A stretch of DNA of 64,000 nucleotides from Chloroflexota bacterium (lineage in GTDB: Bacteria > Chloroflexota > Dehalococcoidia > Lucifugimonadales > UBA3495). Within the stretch, counting starts at the first letter, position 1. Each line of letters starts with the position of its first letter. The stretch is from contig JAPPMU010000019.1 in assembly GCA_028873965.1 (NCBI GenBank), positions 1-64,000 of the forward strand, read 5' to 3'. The notes below the pieces were generated by a model, which had not been told where the DNA came from, ran no database searches, and saw nothing but the letters and a program-made list of their open reading frames with translations. The translations under genes and the position numbers were made by a program. Positions 46,483-54,514 of this stretch are shown one piece after another.

Positions 46483-46850
46483 TCACCGGCCAAGTTAACG
46501 ATTACGGTGAGGCGGTAATCCCCATTCAAATGCGTGACAGCGATCTCACGCTGGAAGTCGTCATCGATACCGGCTTTCAGGGGGCAGACTTGCTCTTGCC
46601 ACGAAGTGTCATCAGGCAGTCCGGGTTGGTTCCGGCGGGAAGGTTGACATTCCGATTGGCGAACGAGCAAGAAGCGCAGTTCATCTACTACGACGGGGAA
46701 GTGATGTGGCACCGTGGTTTCAAGAAGGTTCGGATCCTGGAGTCTGACTATTCTTACTTAGTCAGCGCCGACCTGCTCGCCGGGAGCCGCATCTGCATAG
46801 ACATGGCACCCGGCGGAACCGTAACTATTGACGAGATACCGGCATCTTGA
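46479..46850 (+). CDS. Retropepsin-like aspartic protease (DTGF), cassette copy B
   Basis: 123 residues from GTG 46479. N-terminus MITGQVNDYGEAVIP; catalytic VIDTGFQGADLLLP (Asp30); later SYLVSADLLAGSRICID. Four-base overlap with the upstream gene implies translational coupling. Same layout as copies A, C and D. Confidence 0.8.
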   Translation: MITGQVNDYGEAVIPIQMRDSDLTLEVVIDTGFQGADLLLPRSVIRQSGLVPAGRLTFRLANEQEAQFIYYDGEVMWHRGFKKVRILESDYSYLVSADLLAGSRICIDMAPGGTVTIDEIPAS

Positions 46851-46859
46851 TGGCGGCGC

Positions 46860-47630
46860 TTACCGTCCCTGCCCCCGGTCGAGGTAGTCCTGCGCCGAAC
46901 CCAGGCCCTCCAGCGCCAGGCCGTAGCCCAGTATGTCGTGCAGCACCCCCTTCATTTGGTGCGTCAACAGCACTCGCGAGTAGCGCAGCACCAGGCGCTG
47001 CTGCTGAGCCAACTGCCGGGCGATCTCCCAGGCCCGGGGCAGCAGTTCGTCCGTGGGCAGCACCTCGGCGACCAACCCGAACTCCCGCGCCTTCTCGGCG
47101 TCAAGCATCTGGCCGGTCAGTAGGAAGTAGCGGCCGCGGTTGATGCCCAGCAGCAGCGGATAGATGATGTGCATCCCGTCGCCGGGAGTGAGTCCGCTCA
47201 TGAAGTGCCCCGAGTCCTGGAAGGTGGTGTGCGGCGCAGCCAGCACAATGTCGCTGAGCAGCGGCAGTTCCGAATGCCGCAACGCCGGCCCGTTGATGGC
47301 GGCGATGATCGGCACCTCGATGTTCAGCAGGTTGCCCAGCAGGTGCTTCCCCTCCCAGTAGGTGGCGTCCCACTGTTCCGGCGTGCGCCGGGGCACGGTG
47401 TCGCTGCTGCCGGCCGGGCCGGTGAACCCGGCCCCGGCGCCGGTCATGATGATCACCTTATTCTCCGGGTCGGTCCCGATGGTGTGAAACACCTCCGGCA
47501 ACTCGGTGTGCGGCCCGGCGCCCCATTGCAGCGTGTCGCCGTCGCTGTGCAGCGTCATCTGGAGGATGCCGTCCTCGCGCTCGAACTTCGCGTACTGGAA
47601 TCGGTTCTGGTAGTCCTCAAACCGCGCCAT
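46860..47630 (-). CDS. Enoyl-CoA hydratase/isomerase family protein
   Basis: About 256 residues. Crotonase motifs are recognisable but drifted: IIMTGAGAGFTGPAG, IAAINGPALRHSELPLLSDIVLAAPHTTFQD and TPGDGMHIIYPLLLG. The usual catalytic Glu positions are not clear, so the activity is uncertain. ATG 47630 is chosen because the upstream ATG (47636) overlaps the AGGAG ribosome site. It lies between cassettes B and C on the other strand. Confidence 0.78.
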   Translation of the reverse strand: MARFEDYQNRFQYAKFEREDGILQMTLHSDGDTLQWGAGPHTELPEVFHTIGTDPENKVIIMTGAGAGFTGPAGSSDTVPRRTPEQWDATYWEGKHLLGNLLNIEVPIIAAINGPALRHSELPLLSDIVLAAPHTTFQDSGHFMSGLTPGDGMHIIYPLLLGINRGRYFLLTGQMLDAEKAREFGLVAEVLPTDELLPRAWEIARQLAQQQRLVLRYSRVLLTHQMKGVLHDILGYGLALEGLGSAQDYLDRGQGR

Positions 47631-47715
47631 GGTCATCTCCTTTTCGTTCAACGAGTGCTGTCAAGTATAATCAATTCATTCCGCTGCAATTGCCTGCCGG
47701 CAAAGTGAGAAATTT

Positions 47716-48294
47716 ATGACCACAAAAGACCATGCTCGCGACGCAGCCGTTCAGCGAGCGCAAGATTTTTACAGCTCGGAACTGAGCCAAAAACTGGAGT
47801 CCGCAGCGCCGGGCAAGTATGTCGTCATTGACGGCAACTCCCTTGACTACGAAGTGGATGCGAGCATGATTGTGGCTACGGTTCACCTGCAAGACCGTCA
47901 GCCCGACGCCAGGATAGCAGTGTTCAAAATCGCCGACGATATTAATTGGCTTACGCGACCACGGCGGGATGCCTCACGTCCCGGAAGGGCCGTCGGGGAG
48001 TTCAATGAAGATTTCGACGAGAGGGATACTCCACCTGAAATTAGCCGCAGTCCGGCCTCACTGGAAGCCGAAAATTTCTATAACACGGAACTGCGTGCCC
48101 AATTGGAGCCGGTACACACCGGCAAGTACATCCTCATTGCAGGGGAAACTCATGACTACGAGATAGATGCTGACCCCATTGTGGCGGGAGTTCATCTGCT
48201 GGACCGGCAGCCGGACGCGGAAATGTTCATGTTCTGCATCGGTTGCGACGGCGGACAGTTCGCCCTTCACGGACTTCCGATTTCCATAAAATGA
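47716..48294 (+). CDS. Duplicated partner-domain protein, cassette copy C
   Basis: 192 residues with two copies of the cassette domain (about 13-80 and 115-185): DFYSSELSQKLE..GKYVVIDGNSLDYEVD and NFYNTELRAQLE..GKYILIAGETHDYEID, each followed by L.DRQPDA. A charged linker separates them. The terminal RIGY motif has become IADD and IGCD. A TATAAT box lies at 47666-47671. The TGA overlaps the ATG of the protease (ATGA). Confidence 0.75.
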   Translation: MTTKDHARDAAVQRAQDFYSSELSQKLESAAPGKYVVIDGNSLDYEVDASMIVATVHLQDRQPDARIAVFKIADDINWLTRPRRDASRPGRAVGEFNEDFDERDTPPEISRSPASLEAENFYNTELRAQLEPVHTGKYILIAGETHDYEIDADPIVAGVHLLDRQPDAEMFMFCIGCDGGQFALHGLPISIK

Positions 48295-48668
48295 TTACCG
48301 GTCGCGTCAACAGGCGCTATGAAGCAGTCATTACAATTACCTTGACTTCCCTGGCAACCCGGGAATATCACCACTTTCCGGCTGTGATCGACACCGGGCT
48401 CGACCATTTTTTGACATTACCCCGAGAGGTCATCTTGCGATTGGGCTACCCCATCAGCAACGAAACCAGGCCAATGGTATTGGCCGACGGGCAACGACGC
48501 GTTTTCGAGGAAGCCGTGGTCGGCGCGTTCTGGGACGGCGCTCCTAAAGCCGTTCCCGCGCTGGTATCCGAAAGCGAAACCCTCGTGGGCGCGCGGCTGC
48601 TGGCCGGCTACTATCTCGGAGCTGCGATGCTTCCGGGCGGGTTGGTAACTCTTACCAAACTTCCCTGA
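48291..48668 (+). CDS. Retropepsin-like aspartic protease (DTGL), cassette copy C
   Basis: 125 residues. N-terminus MITGRVNRRYEAVITI; catalytic VIDTGLDHFLTLP (Asp34), with Leu in place of the Phe seen in the other copies; then SETLVGARLLAGYYLG. Coupled to the upstream gene by a four-base overlap. Confidence 0.8.
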   Translation: MITGRVNRRYEAVITITLTSLATREYHHFPAVIDTGLDHFLTLPREVILRLGYPISNETRPMVLADGQRRVFEEAVVGAFWDGAPKAVPALVSESETLVGARLLAGYYLGAAMLPGGLVTLTKLP

Positions 48669-48709
48669 CTAGGATATCAGGTATCAAAACCCAGCGTTTG
48701 ACAGTGCAC

Positions 48710-49696
48710 ATGACCAACTTCAACATCGGACCACAATACCTGCCCGACGCGTCTTCGGGCGATGTTCCGCCCCTGGACCGCCGGCCGCGAACGATGTTCC
48801 GGTCGCCCCGCTGTTTCGACATCGATCAGCTGGACACGGACATCGCGTTTGTCGGGATGCCCTTCGACCAGGGCACGTTCGGACGCCCGGGAGCCCGCTA
48901 CGGCCCCGACGCGCTGCGGGACGCGCCCCGGGCCTACTCGTACCTCGACCCCTACGGGCGGGGTCAGGACGCCGAGGGGTTTTTCGACGCCGACGCCGGT
49001 GACGAACTCCTGCGGGGCATTACCATGGCGGACTGCGGAAACGTTACGGTGAACCCCTCGGACGTGGTGCACAATTTCGAGCGCCTGGCCGGCGTGGTGG
49101 CGCGGATCGCCGAGCGTGGGGCCTTTCCCGTGATCCTCGGCGGCGATCATGCAATCACCTTCCCCGCCGTGGCCGGCCTGGGCCGTTTCGCTCCGTTGGA
49201 CATCGTCCACTTTGACGCGCATCTGGACTACACCCACGACTACCAGGGAACCCGGCTCACCCACGGCAGCCCGATTCGGCGCTGCCATGAGCTGGAACAC
49301 GTGGCCTCCATTTCGTCGGTGGGCATCCGCAGCGTGCGCCGTGCCCCCTACGAGGACGCCATGGCCCACGGCAACACCATCGTCACCACCCGGCAGTTTC
49401 GGGAAGCGGGTCCGGAGGTGGTGGCCGAGAGCCTGCCCGTCGGCCCAAATCTGTACATCACCTTTGACGTGGACGTGCTCGACCCGACCCAGGCGCCCGG
49501 CACCGGGACGCCCGAGGTTGGCGGCCTGTATTACGAGGAATGCCGCCGCTGCCTGACTGCCCTGGTGAACCGCTCCAACCTGGTCGCCTTCGACGTGGTG
49601 GAGGTTGCGCCGCCATACGACGTGTCCGATTTGACCGTGCAGGTGGCCGCGCGACTGATCGCGGACGTCCTCGCCGCCCGTTTCCCTTCCCGCTAA
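48710..49696 (+). CDS. Agmatinase/arginase family ureohydrolase
   Basis: 328 residues. The manganese ligands are in LGGDHAITFP, FDAHLDYTHDY and FDVDVLDP; a near-complete ureohydrolase core. Agmatinase-like by its N-terminus (GMPFDQGTFGRPGARYGPDALR), but guanidine substrates vary in this family. ATG 48710 is preferred over TTG 48698 and GTG 48704. Confidence 0.88.
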   Translation: MTNFNIGPQYLPDASSGDVPPLDRRPRTMFRSPRCFDIDQLDTDIAFVGMPFDQGTFGRPGARYGPDALRDAPRAYSYLDPYGRGQDAEGFFDADAGDELLRGITMADCGNVTVNPSDVVHNFERLAGVVARIAERGAFPVILGGDHAITFPAVAGLGRFAPLDIVHFDAHLDYTHDYQGTRLTHGSPIRRCHELEHVASISSVGIRSVRRAPYEDAMAHGNTIVTTRQFREAGPEVVAESLPVGPNLYITFDVDVLDPTQAPGTGTPEVGGLYYEECRRCLTALVNRSNLVAFDVVEVAPPYDVSDLTVQVAARLIADVLAARFPSR

Positions 49697-49709
49697 TATC
49701 GCCCCGCCA

Positions 49710-50795
49710 GTGCACGATCCCTCGCTGCTGGTCAATGCCCCGGAGTTCGTTGCCGTGGTAGAACCGGCCATCCTGCAGGCGCGCCGTCGCGTGCTGTTTC
49801 AGGTGATGACCTTCGAGATGGATGCGGTGGGCCGGCATTTTTGGGATCTGTTGTCCCGCTCCCCGGCCGAGCAAAAGATCCTGTGTGTGGACGCCTTTTC
49901 CACCGCCAAAATCAGCGATGATCTGGTGTTCAGCCCGAGGTTCCTGTCGGATCCGGGCTTCCGTCGGGAGGTGCGCGATACGCGCCAGCTGCTCCGCCGA
50001 CCCGAGCGCGACGGCGTCCGCATTGTCGTCACCAACCCCATGGGCTGCCTGTGGCGAAAATTTCCCTTCCGCAACCACAAGAAGATGATGGTGATCGACG
50101 ATCAGGCATTCCTAGGCGGGATCAACTTCAGCGAGCACAATTTCCGCTGGCGCGACCTGATGATGCAGACCGGTTGCCCCACCCTGGTGGATGCGCTGGC
50201 CCAGGATTTCCACGACACAGTGAGCGGGGTCAATTCCTCACGGGTCGTGTCAACCCCTGCGGGAAAGCTCTATTTCCTCGACGGCCGCCGCAGCCGGGCG
50301 GATTACGAAGACCTCTTCGTCGCCATAGAGCGGGCCGAAAAGTCGGTCGACGTGATCACGCCTTACGTATCGGACCCGTTGCTGGGCCGCCTCGCGCAAC
50401 TTCCGCCGTCCGTTCGGGTTCGGGTTATCAACCCCGCTCGCAACAACAAGGCGGTCCTGCAGCAGGAGTTGTTCCGCGCCGCCTCCGGTTCCAATCTCGA
50501 GGTATTCCTGTACCAGCCGGAGATGTGCCACGTGAAAGCCGTGCTGATCGACGGGACGCAACTCATGCTGGGCAGCTGTAACTTCGATTTCGTGGCCTAC
50601 GACCTGCAACAGGAGGTTGTTCTGTGCACGGACAACCCCGCGTTGGTGGAGCAGTTCCGCGACCGCGTCCTGGCGCCGATGCTTGCGGAGAGCGTCCCGG
50701 CTGAATCCGCGCCCGCCAGGTTTTACCACCGGGCCGGCTTTGTCGTGCCGTTGTCCCGGTGGTACGTCGGCCTGCTGAGCCGGCTGCCGCGCTGA
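49710..50795 (+). CDS. Phospholipase D-like / cardiolipin synthase-type protein
   Basis: 361 residues with two HKD motifs: HKKMMVIDDQAFLGGINFS and HVKAVLIDGTQLMLGSCNFD. A soluble or peripherally bound phospholipase D/transphosphatidylase; no N-terminal membrane segments like those of Cls. The start is GTG 49710, 13 bp after the agmatinase-like gene, without a clear ribosome site. Confidence 0.85.
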   Translation: MHDPSLLVNAPEFVAVVEPAILQARRRVLFQVMTFEMDAVGRHFWDLLSRSPAEQKILCVDAFSTAKISDDLVFSPRFLSDPGFRREVRDTRQLLRRPERDGVRIVVTNPMGCLWRKFPFRNHKKMMVIDDQAFLGGINFSEHNFRWRDLMMQTGCPTLVDALAQDFHDTVSGVNSSRVVSTPAGKLYFLDGRRSRADYEDLFVAIERAEKSVDVITPYVSDPLLGRLAQLPPSVRVRVINPARNNKAVLQQELFRAASGSNLEVFLYQPEMCHVKAVLIDGTQLMLGSCNFDFVAYDLQQEVVLCTDNPALVEQFRDRVLAPMLAESVPAESAPARFYHRAGFVVPLSRWYVGLLSRLPR

Positions 50796-50850
50796 GCGCC
50801 TCCCGGAGCCAGGCCCGGATTGGCGGCGATCTTTGGAATGTTTATAGACC

Positions 50851-50987
50851 CTCGCGCGTACCCAGTTTCAATCGAACAGTCATTGCGAGCGAAGCGTGGC
50901 AATCTCGTTGCTGGTGTAGTCGTCGCTATGGCAACGAGATCGCCACGTCGCTACGCTCCTCGCGATGACAAACTGGGTACGCGCGAG
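50851..50987. mobile_element. MITE-like element, E arms around an R core, with 9-bp target duplication
   Basis: CTCGCGCGTACCCAGTTT and AAACTGGGTACGCGCGAG, perfect arms. Exact direct repeat TTATAGACC at 50842-50850 and 50988-50996. The target lies in the left arm of the neighbouring B-P element, so this insertion is the younger. Confidence 0.85.
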
Positions 50988-50990
50988 TTA

Positions 50991-51137
50991 TAGACCCTGT
51001 TGACATTTCCCGTCATTCCGGCGGAAGCCGGAATCCAGAGAGTACACAACAAGGCCAACCTCCCTGTTGCATAGCTTTCCTGGGTTCCTGCTTTCGCAGG
51101 AACGACGGTGTGATTTTCAAAATGTCAACACGGTCTA
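50991..51137. repeat. P core inside B arms
   Basis: TAGACCCTGTTGACATTT and AAATGTCAACACGGTCTA are inverted copies (one mismatch) around a P core. The right end supplies the stop codon of the carboxymuconolactone decarboxylase family gene. With the E-R element it fills the 50796-51134 gap. Confidence 0.75.
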
Positions 51138-51686
51138 GATCGGAAGCTTGGGCTCCGCTCCGTCGGGCACGTCGATGTCGAACGCGTTGGCATTGAAGGC
51201 CAGGAGCGAGTAGTAGCCGAACAGCGTCGTCAGTTCCGTCAGCCCCAGGGCGCCCAGCTGCTCGATGGCGGCCTGGAAGGTCGCGTCGGTGACGCGGTGG
51301 TTGTTGAACAGTTCCGTCGCGTAGTTCACCACCGTCTGTTCGTCCGGCGGCAATTGCGGCAACGCTTTCCGGTCGCGCAGGTTGTCCACGAACTCCGCAC
51401 TGATGCCCTGTTCCTTGGCGCGGACGGAGTGGGCGAACCAGATGTACTGGCAGTCCATGTTGCGCGCCGTCAGGATCATCGCCAGTTCCTGGATCTTCTT
51501 GGGCAGCGAGGACTCGTCCCGCAGGTAGTTGACGAGATGGTTGGCGCGCTTGCGCATCTCGGGACTGTTGATCATGGCGGACCCAGGTCCGCTGGAAACG
51601 ACACCGCCGGAACCGGCGGTCTCGTGGTCGAAAGCCTCTCGCAATTCTTCTGGAACCTGGTCTCGCGTCAAGATGGGCGTTCGCAT
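51135..51686 (-). CDS. Carboxymuconolactone decarboxylase (AhpD-like) family protein
   Basis: 183 residues. RANHLVNYLRDESSLPKKIQELAMILTARNMDCQYIWFAHSVRAKEQGIS and the later DATFQAAIEQLGALGLTELTTLFGYYSLLAFNANAF fit the family. The CxxC of peroxidase-type AhpD proteins is absent, only one Cys remains, so it is more like the lactone decarboxylase branch. ATG 51686 follows GGGAGG. The stop is inside a repeat arm. Confidence 0.85.
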   Translation of the reverse strand: MRTPILTRDQVPEELREAFDHETAGSGGVVSSGPGSAMINSPEMRKRANHLVNYLRDESSLPKKIQELAMILTARNMDCQYIWFAHSVRAKEQGISAEFVDNLRDRKALPQLPPDEQTVVNYATELFNNHRVTDATFQAAIEQLGALGLTELTTLFGYYSLLAFNANAFDIDVPDGAEPKLPI

Positions 51687-51778
51687 GTTTGCCTCCCGGT
51701 GCTTTTGGGCCAATATAGACGGGCCGACGATGGCCCGGCAAGTGGGGTTCGCGCTTACGCGTATTCGCTTTCGTAAAT

Positions 51779-51890
51779 CGTCAGAATCAGGATTTTCAAG
51801 ATTTGAGGATTACCAGGATTAGGAGCATTCTATGACGGAACTCCTCCAATCCTGCCAAATCATAAAATCCCGACAATCCTGATTCTGACG
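51779..51890. repeat. Q-type inverted repeat with a partial E-like left arm
   Basis: CGTCAGAATCAGGATTTTC ... CAATCCTGATTCTGACG. The left flank TTACGCGTATTCGCTTTCG resembles an E arm; the right one is gone. The rest of the 51687-52007 gap shows only a TAAAAT box (51969-51974). Confidence 0.7.
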
Positions 51891-52007
51891 TTCCTTCGCC
51901 GCAGACCGGAGCGCCGAACCATGCCTTCCGGTGACCAACGGCTCGTATCGTTCCAGCGAAATTCGTAATAAAATACCCGCATTCACCCACGGCCAGGAGG
52001 GATGGCA

Positions 52008-52961
52008 ATGGCAACCGTGAACAGCGTGATGGGACCCATCGATACTGACGACCTGGGGTTCACCTTGAGCCATGAGCACGTGGGAACCAACGCCGCCGGC
52101 CTCCGGCACACCTACCCGGAGATCATCGACCGGGACGGCATCCGCGAGCAGTCCATCGCCGCCATGCGCGCTGTCAGGGAGGATGGAGTCAGAACCATAA
52201 TCGACGTCAGCACCTTCGACCTGGGACGCGACGTGCAGTTGATCCGCGAGGTCGCGCTGGGCAGCGACATGCAGGTGGTCGTTGCCACCGGCAATCACCT
52301 GGCCGTGCCCCGGCCTTTTGGCGAAATCTCTCCCGATGTAATCGCCGAGCTTTACGTTCGTGAAATTGAGGAGGGCATCGAGGGCACGGGAATCAAGGCC
52401 GGCATCATCAAGGTGGCCAGCGACGAGGGCGGGATCACCGCCCCACAGGAAAACGTGCTGCGCGCCGCCGCTCGTGCGCAGAAAGCTACCGGCGTCCCCA
52501 TCTCGACGCACACCTGGTCGCCCGAACGCATCGGCGACGCCCAGGTGCGCATCCTCGAGGAAGAGGGCGTTGACCTGGACCGTGTGTACATCGGCCACAG
52601 CAACGACGACACCGACCTGGAGTACCTGCTGGGCCTGCTGAACAAGGGCGTGTGGCTGGGCCTGGACCGCTACCCCGGCGGCACGCGGCCCGGGACTCCC
52701 GATTGGGAGCAGCGCACGGAGGTTGCCAAGGCGTTGATGGATGCCGGGTTCACCCACCGCATATTCCTGTCTCACGACTACTCGGTGCCCAAGGCGCGCC
52801 ATGGCGCAGAAGTGCAGGAGCAGCGGCGCCGGGCCAATCCCGACGGGTACACCTTCATCCCGCGCTACGTGCTGCCACGCCTGAAGGAAATGGGAGCGTC
52901 GGACGAGGACATCCGCCAGATCACCGTGGAAAATCCCCGACGCTTTTTCGCCGGCGAGTAG
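52008..52961 (+). CDS. Phosphotriesterase-like amidohydrolase
   Basis: 317 residues from ATG 52008 (AGGAGG, 7-base gap; ATG 52002 would be too close). TIM-barrel metal ligands: LSHEHVG (HxH), the carboxylated Lys in IKVASDEGG, His in STHTWSP and GHSNDDTD, and the final Asp in FLSHDYS. All are present, so it should be active; many members are lactonases. The MFS and ThDP genes follow closely. Confidence 0.88.
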   Translation: MATVNSVMGPIDTDDLGFTLSHEHVGTNAAGLRHTYPEIIDRDGIREQSIAAMRAVREDGVRTIIDVSTFDLGRDVQLIREVALGSDMQVVVATGNHLAVPRPFGEISPDVIAELYVREIEEGIEGTGIKAGIIKVASDEGGITAPQENVLRAAARAQKATGVPISTHTWSPERIGDAQVRILEEEGVDLDRVYIGHSNDDTDLEYLLGLLNKGVWLGLDRYPGGTRPGTPDWEQRTEVAKALMDAGFTHRIFLSHDYSVPKARHGAEVQEQRRRANPDGYTFIPRYVLPRLKEMGASDEDIRQITVENPRRFFAGE

Positions 52962-52993
52962 CCGATAATCCAGGATCGCACGGTAAAGCAGTC

Positions 52994-54511
52994 GTGATTT
53001 CGTCGCTGGCGCGAAGCCCGCACTACAAGTGGTACGCCTTCGCCACCCTGGCGGTGGGCACCTTCGCGTCCGTGGTTGACCACGGCAGCGTGGGCGTGGC
53101 GCTGCCCACCATCGCGACCTACTTCCAGACCGACATTCCCAGCGTGCAGTGGCTGGTGATCGGGTACGCCATGACGATCATCGCCCTCCTGCTGCCCATG
53201 GGCCGCCTGGCGGATCTCATCACGTCGAAGCGGGTGTACATCATCGGCTCAGTCGTGACCATCGCCGGTTGCATTGCCGCGGGAACCTCCACGGATCTGG
53301 GAGTGCTCATCGTCTCGCGCATCGTGCAGGGCAGCGGGGCGGCCATGACCCAGGGCACCGGCATGGCCATCATGATCGGCGCATTTCCCCCCAACGAGCG
53401 GGGCAAGGCCATCGGCCTGATCATGACCATGGTGGGAACCGGAGCCGTCGCCGGTCCGGCCATGGGAGGCTTCCTGGTGGACGCTTTCGGATGGCGCTCG
53501 GTGTTCTTCGCCACCATTCCCATGGTGGCGATCAGCATCGCCTTGTGCGTGGCGGTTCTGACCGGCGCCGACCAACCGCATCCGGTTCGCGGTCAGAGGC
53601 GGGGCGGGTTTGACTGGCTGGGAGCGTTTTTGTCGTCCAGCGCCTTGTTGGCGTTGCTTCTGGGCATCACCAATGCCCACCGCACGGGGTGGACTTCCCC
53701 GCCCATCCTGGGCGCCGTAGTCGCCTTCGTGGTTCTCCTCGCCGGTTTCATCTGGTGGGAGCTGCGCATCGCCAGCCCCATGCTCAACCTGCGCCTGTTC
53801 CGCCGGCGCAACTTCTTCCTGGGCGTGACCGCCAACTACCTGATGTTCATCGGCAGCTCGGCAATACTGTTCATGACGCCGTTCTACCTGCAGAATGTGC
53901 TGGGCTACAGCCCGTCGGTGGCCGGCCTTTGCGTAGTCCCGGGGGCCCTGTGCATGGCGATCCTGGGACCGCTGAGCGGCCGGCTTTCGGACCGTTACGG
54001 TTGGCGCAAGTTCACCGTGACGGGCCTGTTGCTATCGACTACGGGAATCGCCATCCTCTCCCAGGCGACCGCCGAGTCCTCGCTGTTCCAGGTGATTCCC
54101 GGCCTGATGCTCACCAGCAGCGGCATGGGCACCTTCTACTCGCCCAACTCCAGCTCCATTCTGAGCGCGGTGGAAAGGGAAAGCCACGGTGTCATTTCGG
54201 CCCTGGTCAACCTCATTCGCAACGCCGGCAACGTGGTCAGCGTCGCCGTGGCCACTGCCATCGTAACCGCCACCATGGGCTCCCTGGGCTACGAACCCAG
54301 CCTGGACGCCGTGCGCCACGGTACCGCCGGCGGCGTGGGAACCGCGTTTACCGTGGGCATGAGATACGCTTTCTTCACCATGATCGGGGCGTTGTCGGTC
54401 GCGCTCTTCTTGTCCGCGCTGCCCACCCACCGGGAGGGCCAGGCCGTACCGGCTCGCCCCCAGCCCGAACCCGTACTCCGCCCGGCAACCGGCCCGGCAC
54501 AGGAGGACTGA
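52994..54511 (+). CDS. MFS transporter, DHA2 (EmrB/QacA) type
   Basis: About 505 residues, 14 predicted membrane segments. VDHGSVGVALPTIATYF, QWLVIGYAMTIIALLLPMGRLADL and RIVQGSGAAMTQG are the motif-D1/A/C regions of drug:proton antiporters. The start is GTG 52994, 32 bp after the phosphotriesterase-like gene; the longer open frame overlaps that gene. Substrate unknown. 3 bp before the ThDP enzyme. Confidence 0.87.
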   Translation: MISSLARSPHYKWYAFATLAVGTFASVVDHGSVGVALPTIATYFQTDIPSVQWLVIGYAMTIIALLLPMGRLADLITSKRVYIIGSVVTIAGCIAAGTSTDLGVLIVSRIVQGSGAAMTQGTGMAIMIGAFPPNERGKAIGLIMTMVGTGAVAGPAMGGFLVDAFGWRSVFFATIPMVAISIALCVAVLTGADQPHPVRGQRRGGFDWLGAFLSSSALLALLLGITNAHRTGWTSPPILGAVVAFVVLLAGFIWWELRIASPMLNLRLFRRRNFFLGVTANYLMFIGSSAILFMTPFYLQNVLGYSPSVAGLCVVPGALCMAILGPLSGRLSDRYGWRKFTVTGLLLSTTGIAILSQATAESSLFQVIPGLMLTSSGMGTFYSPNSSSILSAVERESHGVISALVNLIRNAGNVVSVAVATAIVTATMGSLGYEPSLDAVRHGTAGGVGTAFTVGMRYAFFTMIGALSVALFLSALPTHREGQAVPARPQPEPVLRPATGPAQED

Positions 54512-54514
54512 AGT

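Noticed and set aside
46860-47630. Enoyl-CoA hydratase-like gene considered as part of the protease cassettes B and C
   Set aside because: It is on the opposite strand and has no counterpart next to cassettes A and D.
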